Shown: in pieces, positions 52,594-59,835 of the stretch
How positions within the stretch are numbered: position 1 is the first letter of the stretch
Layout: each line of letters starts with the position of its first letter
NCBI RefSeq assembly: GCF_041224425.1
Contig: NZ_JBGFGL010000080.1
Coordinates: forward strand, 124,001-188,000
Reading direction: 5' to 3'
Origin: Psychroserpens sp041224425
Lineage (GTDB): Bacteria; Bacteroidota; Bacteroidia; Flavobacteriales; Flavobacteriaceae
DNA length: 64,000 nucleotides
Translations under genes and position numbers: made by a program
The notes under the pieces: model-generated
What the model was told of the DNA's origin: nothing
Databases searched by the model: none
What the model saw: the letters and a program-made list of their open reading frames with translations, nothing else

Positions 52594-53070
52594 TTATTTC
52601 CAGCCACTGATAATAGCTCCCATAATAGCGATTGTAAGAACCCAATATCCTGTATTAATAAGAATGTACTTCCACCCTTTTCTTTCAAAAAGTGCATTGA
52701 TACCCAATATTGGTAATACAAAAAACAATCCAGACATTGCGCCATGTAAAGCACCATGCTTAAACGTGCGATACTTGCCTCCGAATTCTTCCATAAAGGC
52801 TTGATAAGTTGCTGACGACGTATCGCCTTCAACCATTCCGAAAGCTCCCATTTCATGAATAACAAGAAATTGGACCATAAAAGCCAAAACGAATGACAGA
52901 ACAAGTGTTACGATGAAAATAACAGCCATATTGCCGCTTTTCATTTTCTCTTCGGTCATCTCAGCAACTCTTGCCCAAGCGGTTCCAAATGTCTTTGGAT
53001 TATACCAGATAAAACCTGTAATTAAAGGCACGATAGCCGCAACTAAAAATGCTAAAAAATTGAATTCCAT
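52594..53070 (-). CDS. DUF1761 family membrane protein
   Basis: A 158-residue protein with four predicted membrane spans (about 5-25, 50-75, 110-130, 135-155). The N-terminal FLAFLVAAIVPLITGFIWYNPKTFG and the following AWARVAEMTEEKM match the DUF1761 family pattern. Function unknown; no catalytic motif. It is monocistronic, ended by the hairpin at 52533, and separated by 90 bp from glnS. Confidence 0.85.
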   Translation of the reverse strand: MEFNFLAFLVAAIVPLITGFIWYNPKTFGTAWARVAEMTEEKMKSGNMAVIFIVTLVLSFVLAFMVQFLVIHEMGAFGMVEGDTSSATYQAFMEEFGGKYRTFKHGALHGAMSGLFFVLPILGINALFERKGWKYILINTGYWVLTIAIMGAIISGWK

Positions 53071-53160
53071 GATGTAATTGATTATAGTTAGTTCAATAAA
53101 TATAGCTAAAATCGCTTACAACTCATTGTTTTTAACGTTTCTGGGAAGACCTCTATAGAA

Positions 53161-55161
53161 TTATTTAGCAATAGATTTTGCTTCAGATACTAAAATCTCG
53201 CTTTTATCTTCAAGGGCTGAGGATATGAAACCATCAATAGTGTCATTTCTTTTTAATCCGTTTTTCAGAAGAACACTTAGAGTTAATACAGTTGCTATTC
53301 GAGTCCCTGTTTTCTTAACAGAAGTTTCAAATAGCGGTTCTAGTTCTTCGTAGTTTACCTTTTCTGCTAATTTTAAGATTTCTGCTTTTGTCTTTTCTTG
53401 CTTCGCTTGAGGTAAATTGGCATACTTTTTTCCGAGCTTCTTAATCTCTTCAATAGCAGGACGCTGATATTGCTGTTGTGGCTTATTTTGTGGTGGTTGT
53501 GGTTTTTGCTTCGCCCATGAATCTCTTAATCCAACTGTTTTATTGAACACAAGCTTATTTTCAGAGGAATCATCATCTACATTGAAGTAGCCCAATCGCT
53601 GAAACTGAAAGCGATCTCCAGGTTTTACATCCGTTAAACTCGGTTCAACAAAAGCTTCTAAGATATTGAGGGAATTCGGATTCAGGAAGTCCATGAAATC
53701 CTTGTCTTGATGACCATCTGGAGCTTCGTCCATAAAAAGACGGTCATATTCCCTAACCTCAGCCTTAATAGCGTGTTTGATCGATACCCAATGTAGTGTG
53801 CCCTTTACTTTCTTCTCTGTATCAGTTGAATAGGTACAGTGAATTTCAGTAATATTACCTTGATTGTCTTTAATAACTCTCTCGCCTTTAATGATATATG
53901 CATTTTTAAGACGCACCTCACCTCCTATTTGCAATCTAAAAAACTTGCTGCTAGGCTCTTCTTTAAAGTCGGCACGCTCGATATAGAGTTCTCTAGAAAA
54001 CGGCACTTTTCTGAAACCAGCAGATTCGTCCTCTTGATTATTTTCCGCCTCTAACCACTCTTCTTTATCTTCAGGGTAATTGGTGATAACTAGTTTAACA
54101 GGATCTAAAACAGCCATCACTCGAGGAGCCGCTTGATTAAGATCTTCACGTATGCAAAATTCCAATAAGGAGACGTCGATAATATTTTCGCGTTTTGCCA
54201 CACCAACTCTTTCAATAAAGTTTCTTATGGATTTAGGAGTGTAACCGCGTCGTCGTAGTCCTGAAATCGTTGGCATTCTTGGGTCATCCCAACCCGAAAC
54301 AATACCATCTTCAACCAATTTGAGCAACTTTCGTTTACTCATTATCGTGTAGCTTAAGTTCAAACGAGCAAATTCTCGTTGTTTTGGAAGCATCGGAAGC
54401 GTTTTGGACGCATACTTATATACTTGCTCTTTAAACCAATCGTAAAGCTCTCTGTGTGGCTTAAATTCTAAAGAACAAAGAGAGTGTGAGATCTGTTCAA
54501 TATAGTCACTTTCACCATGTGTCCAATCATACATTGGGTAAATACACCAATCATATCCAGTTCTATGGTGGTGTTTTTTCATGATACGATACATGATAGG
54601 GTCTCGCATAAGCATGTTTGGGTGTTTCATGTCGATCTTAGCACGCAAGATGTGTTCGCCTTCTTTGAATTCGCCATTTTTCATGCGTTCAAAAAGATCT
54701 AGATTCTCCTCTATGCTCCTATTTCTAAAAGGCCCATCAACACCAGGTTGTGTTGGAGTTCCCTTTTGCTCTGCCATAGCTTCACTGGATTGGGAGTCGA
54801 CATAAGCTTTTCCGTCTTTAATCAATAATACAGCCCAATCATATAATGTCTGAAAATAATCAGAAGAATATAACTCATTTGCCCACTGATAACCCAACCA
54901 AGCAATATCGCGTTTGATAGCATCAACATATTCTTGCTCTTCTTTTTCAGGATTAGTATCATCAAATCGAAGATTGACAGGTGCATTGTATTGTTGCCCT
55001 AACCCAAAACTAATACCAATGGCTTTTGTGTGACCAATGTGCAAATAGCCGTTGGGTTCGGGAGGAAAACGAAATCGGAGTTTGTCTTTTGGCAATCCGT
55101 TAGAAAGATCTTCCTCTATGATATGCTCAATGAAATTGAGTGGTTTTTTTTCTTCAGACAT
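53161..55161 (-). CDS. glnS: Glutaminyl-tRNA synthetase with C-terminal extension
   Basis: Charges tRNA-Gln. The class I catalytic part has RFRFPPEPNGYLHIGHTKA at about residues 27-45 and the KMSKS-type MSKRKLLKLV near 275, followed by the two anticodon-binding beta-barrels to about 560. The protein is 666 residues, roughly 100 longer than the usual bacterial enzyme (E. coli 554). The extra part begins with a Pro/Gln-rich linker and continues with a Lys/Glu-rich helical domain to the end. A divergent promoter region of 186 bp lies upstream. Confidence 0.95.
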   Translation of the reverse strand: MSEEKKPLNFIEHIIEEDLSNGLPKDKLRFRFPPEPNGYLHIGHTKAIGISFGLGQQYNAPVNLRFDDTNPEKEEQEYVDAIKRDIAWLGYQWANELYSSDYFQTLYDWAVLLIKDGKAYVDSQSSEAMAEQKGTPTQPGVDGPFRNRSIEENLDLFERMKNGEFKEGEHILRAKIDMKHPNMLMRDPIMYRIMKKHHHRTGYDWCIYPMYDWTHGESDYIEQISHSLCSLEFKPHRELYDWFKEQVYKYASKTLPMLPKQREFARLNLSYTIMSKRKLLKLVEDGIVSGWDDPRMPTISGLRRRGYTPKSIRNFIERVGVAKRENIIDVSLLEFCIREDLNQAAPRVMAVLDPVKLVITNYPEDKEEWLEAENNQEDESAGFRKVPFSRELYIERADFKEEPSSKFFRLQIGGEVRLKNAYIIKGERVIKDNQGNITEIHCTYSTDTEKKVKGTLHWVSIKHAIKAEVREYDRLFMDEAPDGHQDKDFMDFLNPNSLNILEAFVEPSLTDVKPGDRFQFQRLGYFNVDDDSSENKLVFNKTVGLRDSWAKQKPQPPQNKPQQQYQRPAIEEIKKLGKKYANLPQAKQEKTKAEILKLAEKVNYEELEPLFETSVKKTGTRIATVLTLSVLLKNGLKRNDTIDGFISSALEDKSEILVSEAKSIAK

Positions 55162-55253
55162 AATACATCTTATTATAATTTCTTAAAGACCAAAATCTTT
55201 TAATTTTTATAAAATCAAAACTTAAGACGTCATAAAAACTCTGCAAAATTAAT

Positions 55254-55261
55254 CAATAAAC
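55254..55261 (-). promoter_or_regulatory. -7 box for glnS
   Basis: The complement reads TAATTTTG, matching TAnnTTTG, 92 bp before the glnS start. It lies in the divergent gap shared with the secreted SGNH hydrolase gene. Confidence 0.4.
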
Positions 55262-55316
55262 CAATATGCGTTGCTTTGATGAAGGTGGATTTTATAAAAT
55301 AGTAGGGAAAAGTAAT

Positions 55317-55324
55317 TATATTTG
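55317..55324 (+). promoter_or_regulatory. -7 box for the secreted SGNH hydrolase gene
   Basis: TATATTTG matches TAnnTTTG and lies 23 bp before the ATG at 55348. Confidence 0.45.
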
Positions 55325-55347
55325 TTAGCATAGGTGATTTGTTAATT

Positions 55348-56583
55348 ATGCAAAAGAAAATAGATTCTTTCTTTTTGTTTGTCCTTGTTGGCTTGCTTTC
55401 TTACTCACAACAAAGCAAAACTGCTCTTTTTGTAGGCAATAGTTATACGGCTGGAAATAATTTGGCTCAGATTACTTCTGATATTGCAACTTCAACAGGA
55501 AACACGCTTATTTTTGACGAACACACGCTTGGAGGACAGCGGTTTATAAATCATGCTGAAAACCCAGATTTATCTATTAAAATTAATTCACAAGACTGGG
55601 ACTATGTTACACTTCAAGGTCAAAGTGTTGAGGTGGCTTTAACAGGACCTGTTTTTGATAATGAGGTAGCGCCTTATGCTTCTCAATTGGTTCAAAATAT
55701 TAGATTAAATAACGAATGCACTCAGCCTGTTTTTTTTAGAACATGGGGACGTGAAAATGGATTTTCATCTCCAGACTGTGATCCGTTTCCTTGGATGTGT
55801 TCCTATGAAGGAATGGATGACGCTCTGGCTCAAAATTATCAAATTCTTGCCGAACAGAACCATGCTTTAATTGCTCCTGTTGGAGCGGTTTGGCGTTATT
55901 TAAGAACGTATCATCCCGATTTAGATCTCTATACGTCTGATAGTTCACATCCTAGTCAAATAGGTTCGTATGCAGCTGCAGTGACTTTTAATACAATTTT
56001 CTTTAATACAGACCCCTTAACAATCAACTATAATTATACCTTATCAGATATAGATGCAAATACTATTAAAAATGCCGTTAATATTGTTTTGTATCAGGTT
56101 ATGGCAGATTTTGACTTCACCGCATTTTTTGATTATAGTATTTCAAACACAACTGTTTCATTTGTATTTGACAACTTTGGGGCAGACACCTATCATTGGG
56201 ATTTTGGCGATGGAAATACCTCAACAATACAGCAACCAACACATTCGTTTAATAGTGTTGGAGAGTACCTTGTAAATTTAACCATCACAAAGTGTGGAAG
56301 ACAGCATACTTATTCTAAATTAATCCCTGTAACGGGTTTAAATACAATAGATGTTGATTTTAATTCTATAAAAATATATCCTAATCCAACTTACGGAATC
56401 GTAAACATTAAAGGGCTCGTTGAATCTGTTGACGTTGATGTATTTGACGGTTTAGGAAAACGTATCAAATCTGTAAAGAGGGTTCAAAAATCTTTTTCAT
56501 TATCAGATCTAGAATGTGGTTTTTATTTCATTAAAATCTATAATGGTTCTAATTCAAGAATCTTTAAGGTGTTGCTACAATGA
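55348..56583 (+). CDS. Secreted SGNH-type hydrolase with PKD domain and T9SS tail
   Basis: A 411-residue exported protein. After a signal peptide (about 1-21) comes an SGNH/DUF4886-like esterase domain: block I ALFVGNSYTAGNN near residue 25 with the nucleophile Ser, and block V DSSHPSQIGSY near 195 with Asp and His. A PKD-like domain follows (YHWDFGDGNTSTIQQPTHSF near 278), then a type IX secretion C-terminal domain (IKIYPNPTYGIVNIKG to the end). I chose the ATG at 55348 over an upstream TTG. Likely a surface or secreted carbohydrate esterase; substrate unknown. Confidence 0.85.
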   Translation: MQKKIDSFFLFVLVGLLSYSQQSKTALFVGNSYTAGNNLAQITSDIATSTGNTLIFDEHTLGGQRFINHAENPDLSIKINSQDWDYVTLQGQSVEVALTGPVFDNEVAPYASQLVQNIRLNNECTQPVFFRTWGRENGFSSPDCDPFPWMCSYEGMDDALAQNYQILAEQNHALIAPVGAVWRYLRTYHPDLDLYTSDSSHPSQIGSYAAAVTFNTIFFNTDPLTINYNYTLSDIDANTIKNAVNIVLYQVMADFDFTAFFDYSISNTTVSFVFDNFGADTYHWDFGDGNTSTIQQPTHSFNSVGEYLVNLTITKCGRQHTYSKLIPVTGLNTIDVDFNSIKIYPNPTYGIVNIKGLVESVDVDVFDGLGKRIKSVKRVQKSFSLSDLECGFYFIKIYNGSNSRIFKVLLQ

Positions 56584-56607
56584 CCTACAAATACTATTTT
56601 ATTAATT

Positions 56608-56970
56608 ATGGGAATCATTAAAGTTGAAAATATTCGAGTGTTTGCTTATCATGGCTGTTTAAAAGAAGAAACCACCATTGGAAGCGACTATCGTGTTGAT
56701 TTAGAAGTAAAGGCTAATCTTAAAGCTTCTGCTCAAACGGACAATCTCAAGGATACCGTAGATTATGTACTTTTGAATAGGATTGTAAAGGAAGAAATGT
56801 TACAACCCTCAAAGTTGTTGGAAACTGTTGCCAAACGCATTTTAAAACGTATTTTAAAAGAAGATCAACTTGTAACAAAAGCAACAGTTAGCGTAAGCAA
56901 GTTAAATCCGCCAATAGGTGGTGATGTGGAAATGGTAACGATAAAAATGACCGAAAGACGAAAAAAGTGA
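56608..56970 (+). CDS. folB: Dihydroneopterin aldolase
   Basis: Folate pathway enzyme that cleaves 7,8-dihydroneopterin. The 120-residue protein has IKVENIRVFAYHGCLKEET at about 3-21, the catalytic Tyr region YRVDLEVKANL near 28, TVDYVLLNRIV near 49 and the C-terminal KLNPPIGGDVEMVTI. Length is normal. It follows the SGNH gene by 24 bp and precedes tRNA-Cys; no other folate gene is adjacent. Confidence 0.93.
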   Translation: MGIIKVENIRVFAYHGCLKEETTIGSDYRVDLEVKANLKASAQTDNLKDTVDYVLLNRIVKEEMLQPSKLLETVAKRILKRILKEDQLVTKATVSVSKLNPPIGGDVEMVTIKMTERRKK

Positions 56971-57040
56971 GGCTTTATGGCGAATAATGCTAATTTTTTT
57001 TACATTTGCCTTCCTTCTTAACAAAAGAAGATTACATAAT

Positions 57041-57111
57041 GGCGTCTTGGCCGAGTGGCTAGGCAGAGGTCTGCAAAACCTTTTACAGCGGTTCGAATCC
57101 GCTAGACGCCT
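57041..57111 (+). tRNA. tRNA-Cys (anticodon GCA)
   Basis: A 71-nt tRNA: acceptor GGCGTCT pairs with AGACGCC (57104-57110), discriminator T at 57111, anticodon loop CTGCAAA with anticodon GCA, T-arm AGCGG-TTCGAAT-CCGCT. U73 is the expected discriminator for tRNA-Cys. CCA is not encoded in full. A hairpin terminator follows. Confidence 0.95.
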
Positions 57112-57122
57112 CAGAGAGAAAA

Positions 57123-57149
57123 GGGATGCAGCATTGCATCTCTTTTTTT
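57123..57149 (+). terminator. Terminator after tRNA-Cys
   Basis: An 8-bp stem (57123-57130 GGGATGCA with 57135-57142, one G-T pair), 4-nt loop and seven T residues, directly after the tRNA. Confidence 0.82.
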
Positions 57150-57181
57150 GTTTTAACTTTTATGAAAATTAATGAAAGTAA

Positions 57182-57211
57182 TACAGCGGTTCGAATCCGC
57201 TGGACACCTCA
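57182..57211 (+). repeat. Duplicated 3' end of tRNA-Cys (possible attachment-site scar)
   Basis: This 30-bp segment matches the tRNA-Cys 3' end at 57084-57113 at 28 of 30 positions, covering the T-arm and acceptor strand and running two bases past the discriminator. The 5' half of a tRNA is absent. The copies are 98 bp apart. Duplicated tRNA 3' ends are left by integrases, but a decayed tRNA copy is also possible. Confidence 0.75.
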
Positions 57212-57355
57212 AATGGAAAAGGGTTGCCTTGAATAATGTCGTCTTTGCTTTTATACAAACCAATTAAGCCTTTGGTAACTAGTTATTTGTAACAAATCAA
57301 ACATATTTACTACCTATAGAATGTATAACCAAAAGTTTAATTTAAAACGTAAGAT

Positions 57356-57679
57356 ATGATTCAGTATAAAGGTGCTTTAATATTAGGAGCATTAATTGGA
57401 ACAGCGGCAGGATTGTTATTGGCTCCTGACAAAGGCCGTATAACTAGGGATAAACTAAAAAAAGAAGGGAAAGATATAAAAGATCAATTCACTCAAGATT
57501 TTAATGAGGTTAAAGATGATGTATCCAAAGCCGCAAAATCTGGTAAAGATAGATTTAAGGAAGATTTAAAGGATTTCGCATCAAGATCAAGTTACAAAAC
57601 AGAACAAGCCATCACTTTCTTAGAAAAACAATTGGCAATTTTAAAGGAAAAGAATAAAACGTTTCAGCAGTCTAGCTAA
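57356..57679 (+). CDS. YtxH-like small membrane protein
   Basis: A 107-residue protein with one N-terminal hydrophobic segment (ALILGALIGTAAGLLLAP at about 7-24) followed by a Lys/Asp/Glu-rich helical tail, the layout of YtxH/gas-vesicle-like stress proteins. Function in Bacteroidota is unknown. It lies after the tRNA fragment and an unremarkable 144-bp gap, and converges on the GIY-YIG-like gene. Confidence 0.8.
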   Translation: MIQYKGALILGALIGTAAGLLLAPDKGRITRDKLKKEGKDIKDQFTQDFNEVKDDVSKAAKSGKDRFKEDLKDFASRSSYKTEQAITFLEKQLAILKEKNKTFQQSS

Positions 57680-57693
57680 GCTCTTTAATTGAA

Positions 57694-58044
57694 CTAATTA
57701 TACCAAACTGCATAGCGTTGCCTTCTGAGTTCCAATGCTAAGGTTTCCTCCATTTTTAAGGCTTCGCTTCTGGTTTTTAGTGGCGGAATATGATTGTAGA
57801 GACTAGGTCTTAGGTATGATCCGTATTTTTCTACAATGTTAGATGATACTTTATATCCTTTTTTGTTTCTATAACCTGTTTTGTGTTGTAAAAATCGCTC
57901 CTTTGGCGTTTTGCTGGTCATGCCAACATACAAACATTCCAGAACACCATTAAATTGTGGGTTTTTTTCTCTGAATTTTCGGTTCTCAGTGTAAACTCGT
58001 TTAGAAAGTTCAACGACGTATATGTGATATTCTGTTTTTGCCAA
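57694..58044 (-). CDS. GIY-YIG-like small protein
   Basis: A 116-residue protein with YHIYVVEL near residue 6 and CLYVGMTSKTPKERFLQHK near 38-56, which resembles the paired strands of the GIY-YIG nuclease fold followed by the Arg-bearing helix; a Glu near 98 (KMEETLALELRRQRY) could be the metal ligand. The first half-motif is degenerate and a 28-residue insert separates the strands, so activity is uncertain. The frame opens with TTG, 9 bp after the LysE gene. Confidence 0.55.
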   Translation of the reverse strand: MAKTEYHIYVVELSKRVYTENRKFREKNPQFNGVLECLYVGMTSKTPKERFLQHKTGYRNKKGYKVSSNIVEKYGSYLRPSLYNHIPPLKTRSEALKMEETLALELRRQRYAVWYN

Positions 58045-58053
58045 ACTCAGACT

Positions 58054-58728
58054 TTATAAGCGATTTTCGATTTGTTCTTGTATTTTGTCTTTTCCTTCAG
58101 GAAACAACCCTTGTACAAGCAACAATACACCAAAGCCTAGAATGACCAATGCTATGATCTTCTTTGTTTTGTAAATCAAACGTGGTGTGAGTTTACTTCG
58201 TAAACGCTTAGCTATGGCTATTTTCACCAAGTCAACCAATAGATAAGTGGCTAACATAGTGGCTATAAAGATCGTTACGCCGTTTTCCGACTCTGTTATA
58301 GAGCTTCCTATCACAATAAAACCCAACCAACCTAAAAGAACGCCAATGTTGATAAAATTGAGTAAAAATCCTTTTATAAACAATTTTCCAAAGGCATTCT
58401 TAGGCATTTCAACTTTATGGTATTCACGAACTATGGAACGGAAAGATTTCGAGGTTTTAATAAAAGAAATAAAGCCATAAACAACAAGTAGGACACCTCC
58501 AAAAATCAAAAAATTTGGATCGTCCTTTATTTTGTCTATTAACTTATTGGTACTGTAAAAGGCGAGAAAAATGAAGATAATATCTGCAAAAATAACCCCT
58601 AAATCAAATATAAAGGCACTTTTAAATCCTTTGGTAGCACTGGTTTCAAGTAATACAAAAAATACTGGACCAATAGTAAATGCCAATATAATCCCAAATG
58701 GAATAGCCGCTAAAATATCGTCGAACAT
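58054..58728 (-). CDS. LysE-family transporter
   Basis: A 224-residue inner-membrane protein with six predicted spans. The N-terminal AAIPFGIILAFTIGPVFFVLLETSATKGFKSA (seen from about residue 7) has the family's conserved Gly-Pro and the loop after span 1. LysE/RhtB proteins export amino acids or related small molecules; substrate not predictable. The last 20 residues are polar. The gene is followed after 9 bp by the GIY-YIG-like gene. Confidence 0.88.
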   Translation of the reverse strand: MFDDILAAIPFGIILAFTIGPVFFVLLETSATKGFKSAFIFDLGVIFADIIFIFLAFYSTNKLIDKIKDDPNFLIFGGVLLVVYGFISFIKTSKSFRSIVREYHKVEMPKNAFGKLFIKGFLLNFINIGVLLGWLGFIVIGSSITESENGVTIFIATMLATYLLVDLVKIAIAKRLRSKLTPRLIYKTKKIIALVILGFGVLLLVQGLFPEGKDKIQEQIENRL

Positions 58729-58770
58729 ATTAGGAAATCGCTTTCCTACAAAGCTAATAAAAAGAACGGA

Positions 58771-59445
58771 CTAGTTCATTCTTTTTATACGACCGCCAAA
58801 AGTTGTTTTCTCATTGACTTTATTAGGATTTCCATAAATGTATACATCTCCTCCAGCTAATACACTGGCATCAACTACTTTTGAAGCGTTAACATCTGCT
58901 TCGCCAGCTGCTTTTATATTAACAGATGTGTTTTTGGTTTCAAAGGCTTTACCTTCATAAATACCTCCTGTGTTTAAGGTAATATCTTGAGAAATGGCTT
59001 TACCTCTCGTTTCAACGATTCCTCCAGTAACGGCCTTAATATCCACTTTGTCAACATCTAAACCTATTTTTAATCGCGCACCTTCTTGAGCTCTAAGTTC
59101 AATATAGTCTTGTGTAATCAATTCATTTGAAGTAATAAAAGCACCTTCATTGCCATCAATCAAATCTAGTTTGGTATAATAAACTGCTACAAAGGTTCGA
59201 TCACCATTAAATATTTTATCCAACTTCATTCTAATTTTAAGCTTTCCGTCTTTATTGATCACCTCGACATCTTCAACATCATCACCAGTGATTTCAACGG
59301 AATTGACGTCAGATTTAATCAAGTTGACTTCAATTAAATCAAATACCTTCACTTCATTAAAATCGCCTACATGTCTTTCTTTTGGATTTTGGGCAGATAC
59401 GATTGAGGTAACTATAAATAATGTAATAACTGTAAAAAATTTCAT
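58771..59445 (-). CDS. Exported DUF2807 (GIN-domain) protein
   Basis: A 224-residue protein with a signal peptide ending near residue 18 (SIVSAQ) and a body of short beta repeats, FNEVKVFDLIEVNLIKS near 29 and onward, ending GDVYIYGNPNKVNEKTTFGG. This is the putative auto-transporter adhesin, head GIN domain (DUF2807), common in Bacteroidota. A right-handed beta-helix fold is likely. Function unknown. Confidence 0.87.
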   Translation of the reverse strand: MKFFTVITLFIVTSIVSAQNPKERHVGDFNEVKVFDLIEVNLIKSDVNSVEITGDDVEDVEVINKDGKLKIRMKLDKIFNGDRTFVAVYYTKLDLIDGNEGAFITSNELITQDYIELRAQEGARLKIGLDVDKVDIKAVTGGIVETRGKAISQDITLNTGGIYEGKAFETKNTSVNIKAAGEADVNASKVVDASVLAGGDVYIYGNPNKVNEKTTFGGRIKRMN

Positions 59446-59522
59446 GAGATTGGTTTTAATATTTAGACTTTGCTTCTGAATAAAGAGTCTATAAAAATAA
59501 AAGTGTTACAGTTTTTTGGAAA

Positions 59523-59819
59523 TTATTGTACAACTACAGCCGTTCCTGTTACCGAAACCATAGCATAATTACTTGTTGTCATTTCGATATCAATTTTAAT
59601 TCCGACGACAGCGTTTGCTTGCATTTTTTTAGCATTAGTTAGTAAGCTTTGAAAAGCATTCTCCTTGACATCATCAATACTGTCTTGAATAGCCTTATAA
59701 TATTTAGATACACTAAAACCCATGGCTAACTTTTTATCATTAATGGCCACACCTGTTACTATGCCTTTATATTCGGTAATAGTCTTACCTTCTATAGAAT
59801 CTGTTGTTGTTAGAATCAT
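59523..59819 (-). CDS. YbjQ/DUF74 family protein
   Basis: A 98-residue protein of the YbjQ (heavy-metal-binding-domain-like, DUF74) family: MILTTTDSIEGKTITEYKG at the start, a central helix with KENAFQSLLTNAKKMQANAV, and the C-terminal strand YAMVSVTGTAVVV. The family forms pentamers; its role is unclear. It lies 16 bp after rnr and may be co-transcribed with it. Confidence 0.9.
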   Translation of the reverse strand: MILTTTDSIEGKTITEYKGIVTGVAINDKKLAMGFSVSKYYKAIQDSIDDVKENAFQSLLTNAKKMQANAVVGIKIDIEMTTSNYAMVSVTGTAVVVQ

Positions 59820-59835
59820 ACTCCCAATTTACAAT

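Noticed and set aside
57041..57211. A second complete tRNA gene after tRNA-Cys
   Set aside because: The second segment has only the T-arm and 3' acceptor strand; the matching 5' acceptor, D-arm and anticodon arm are missing.
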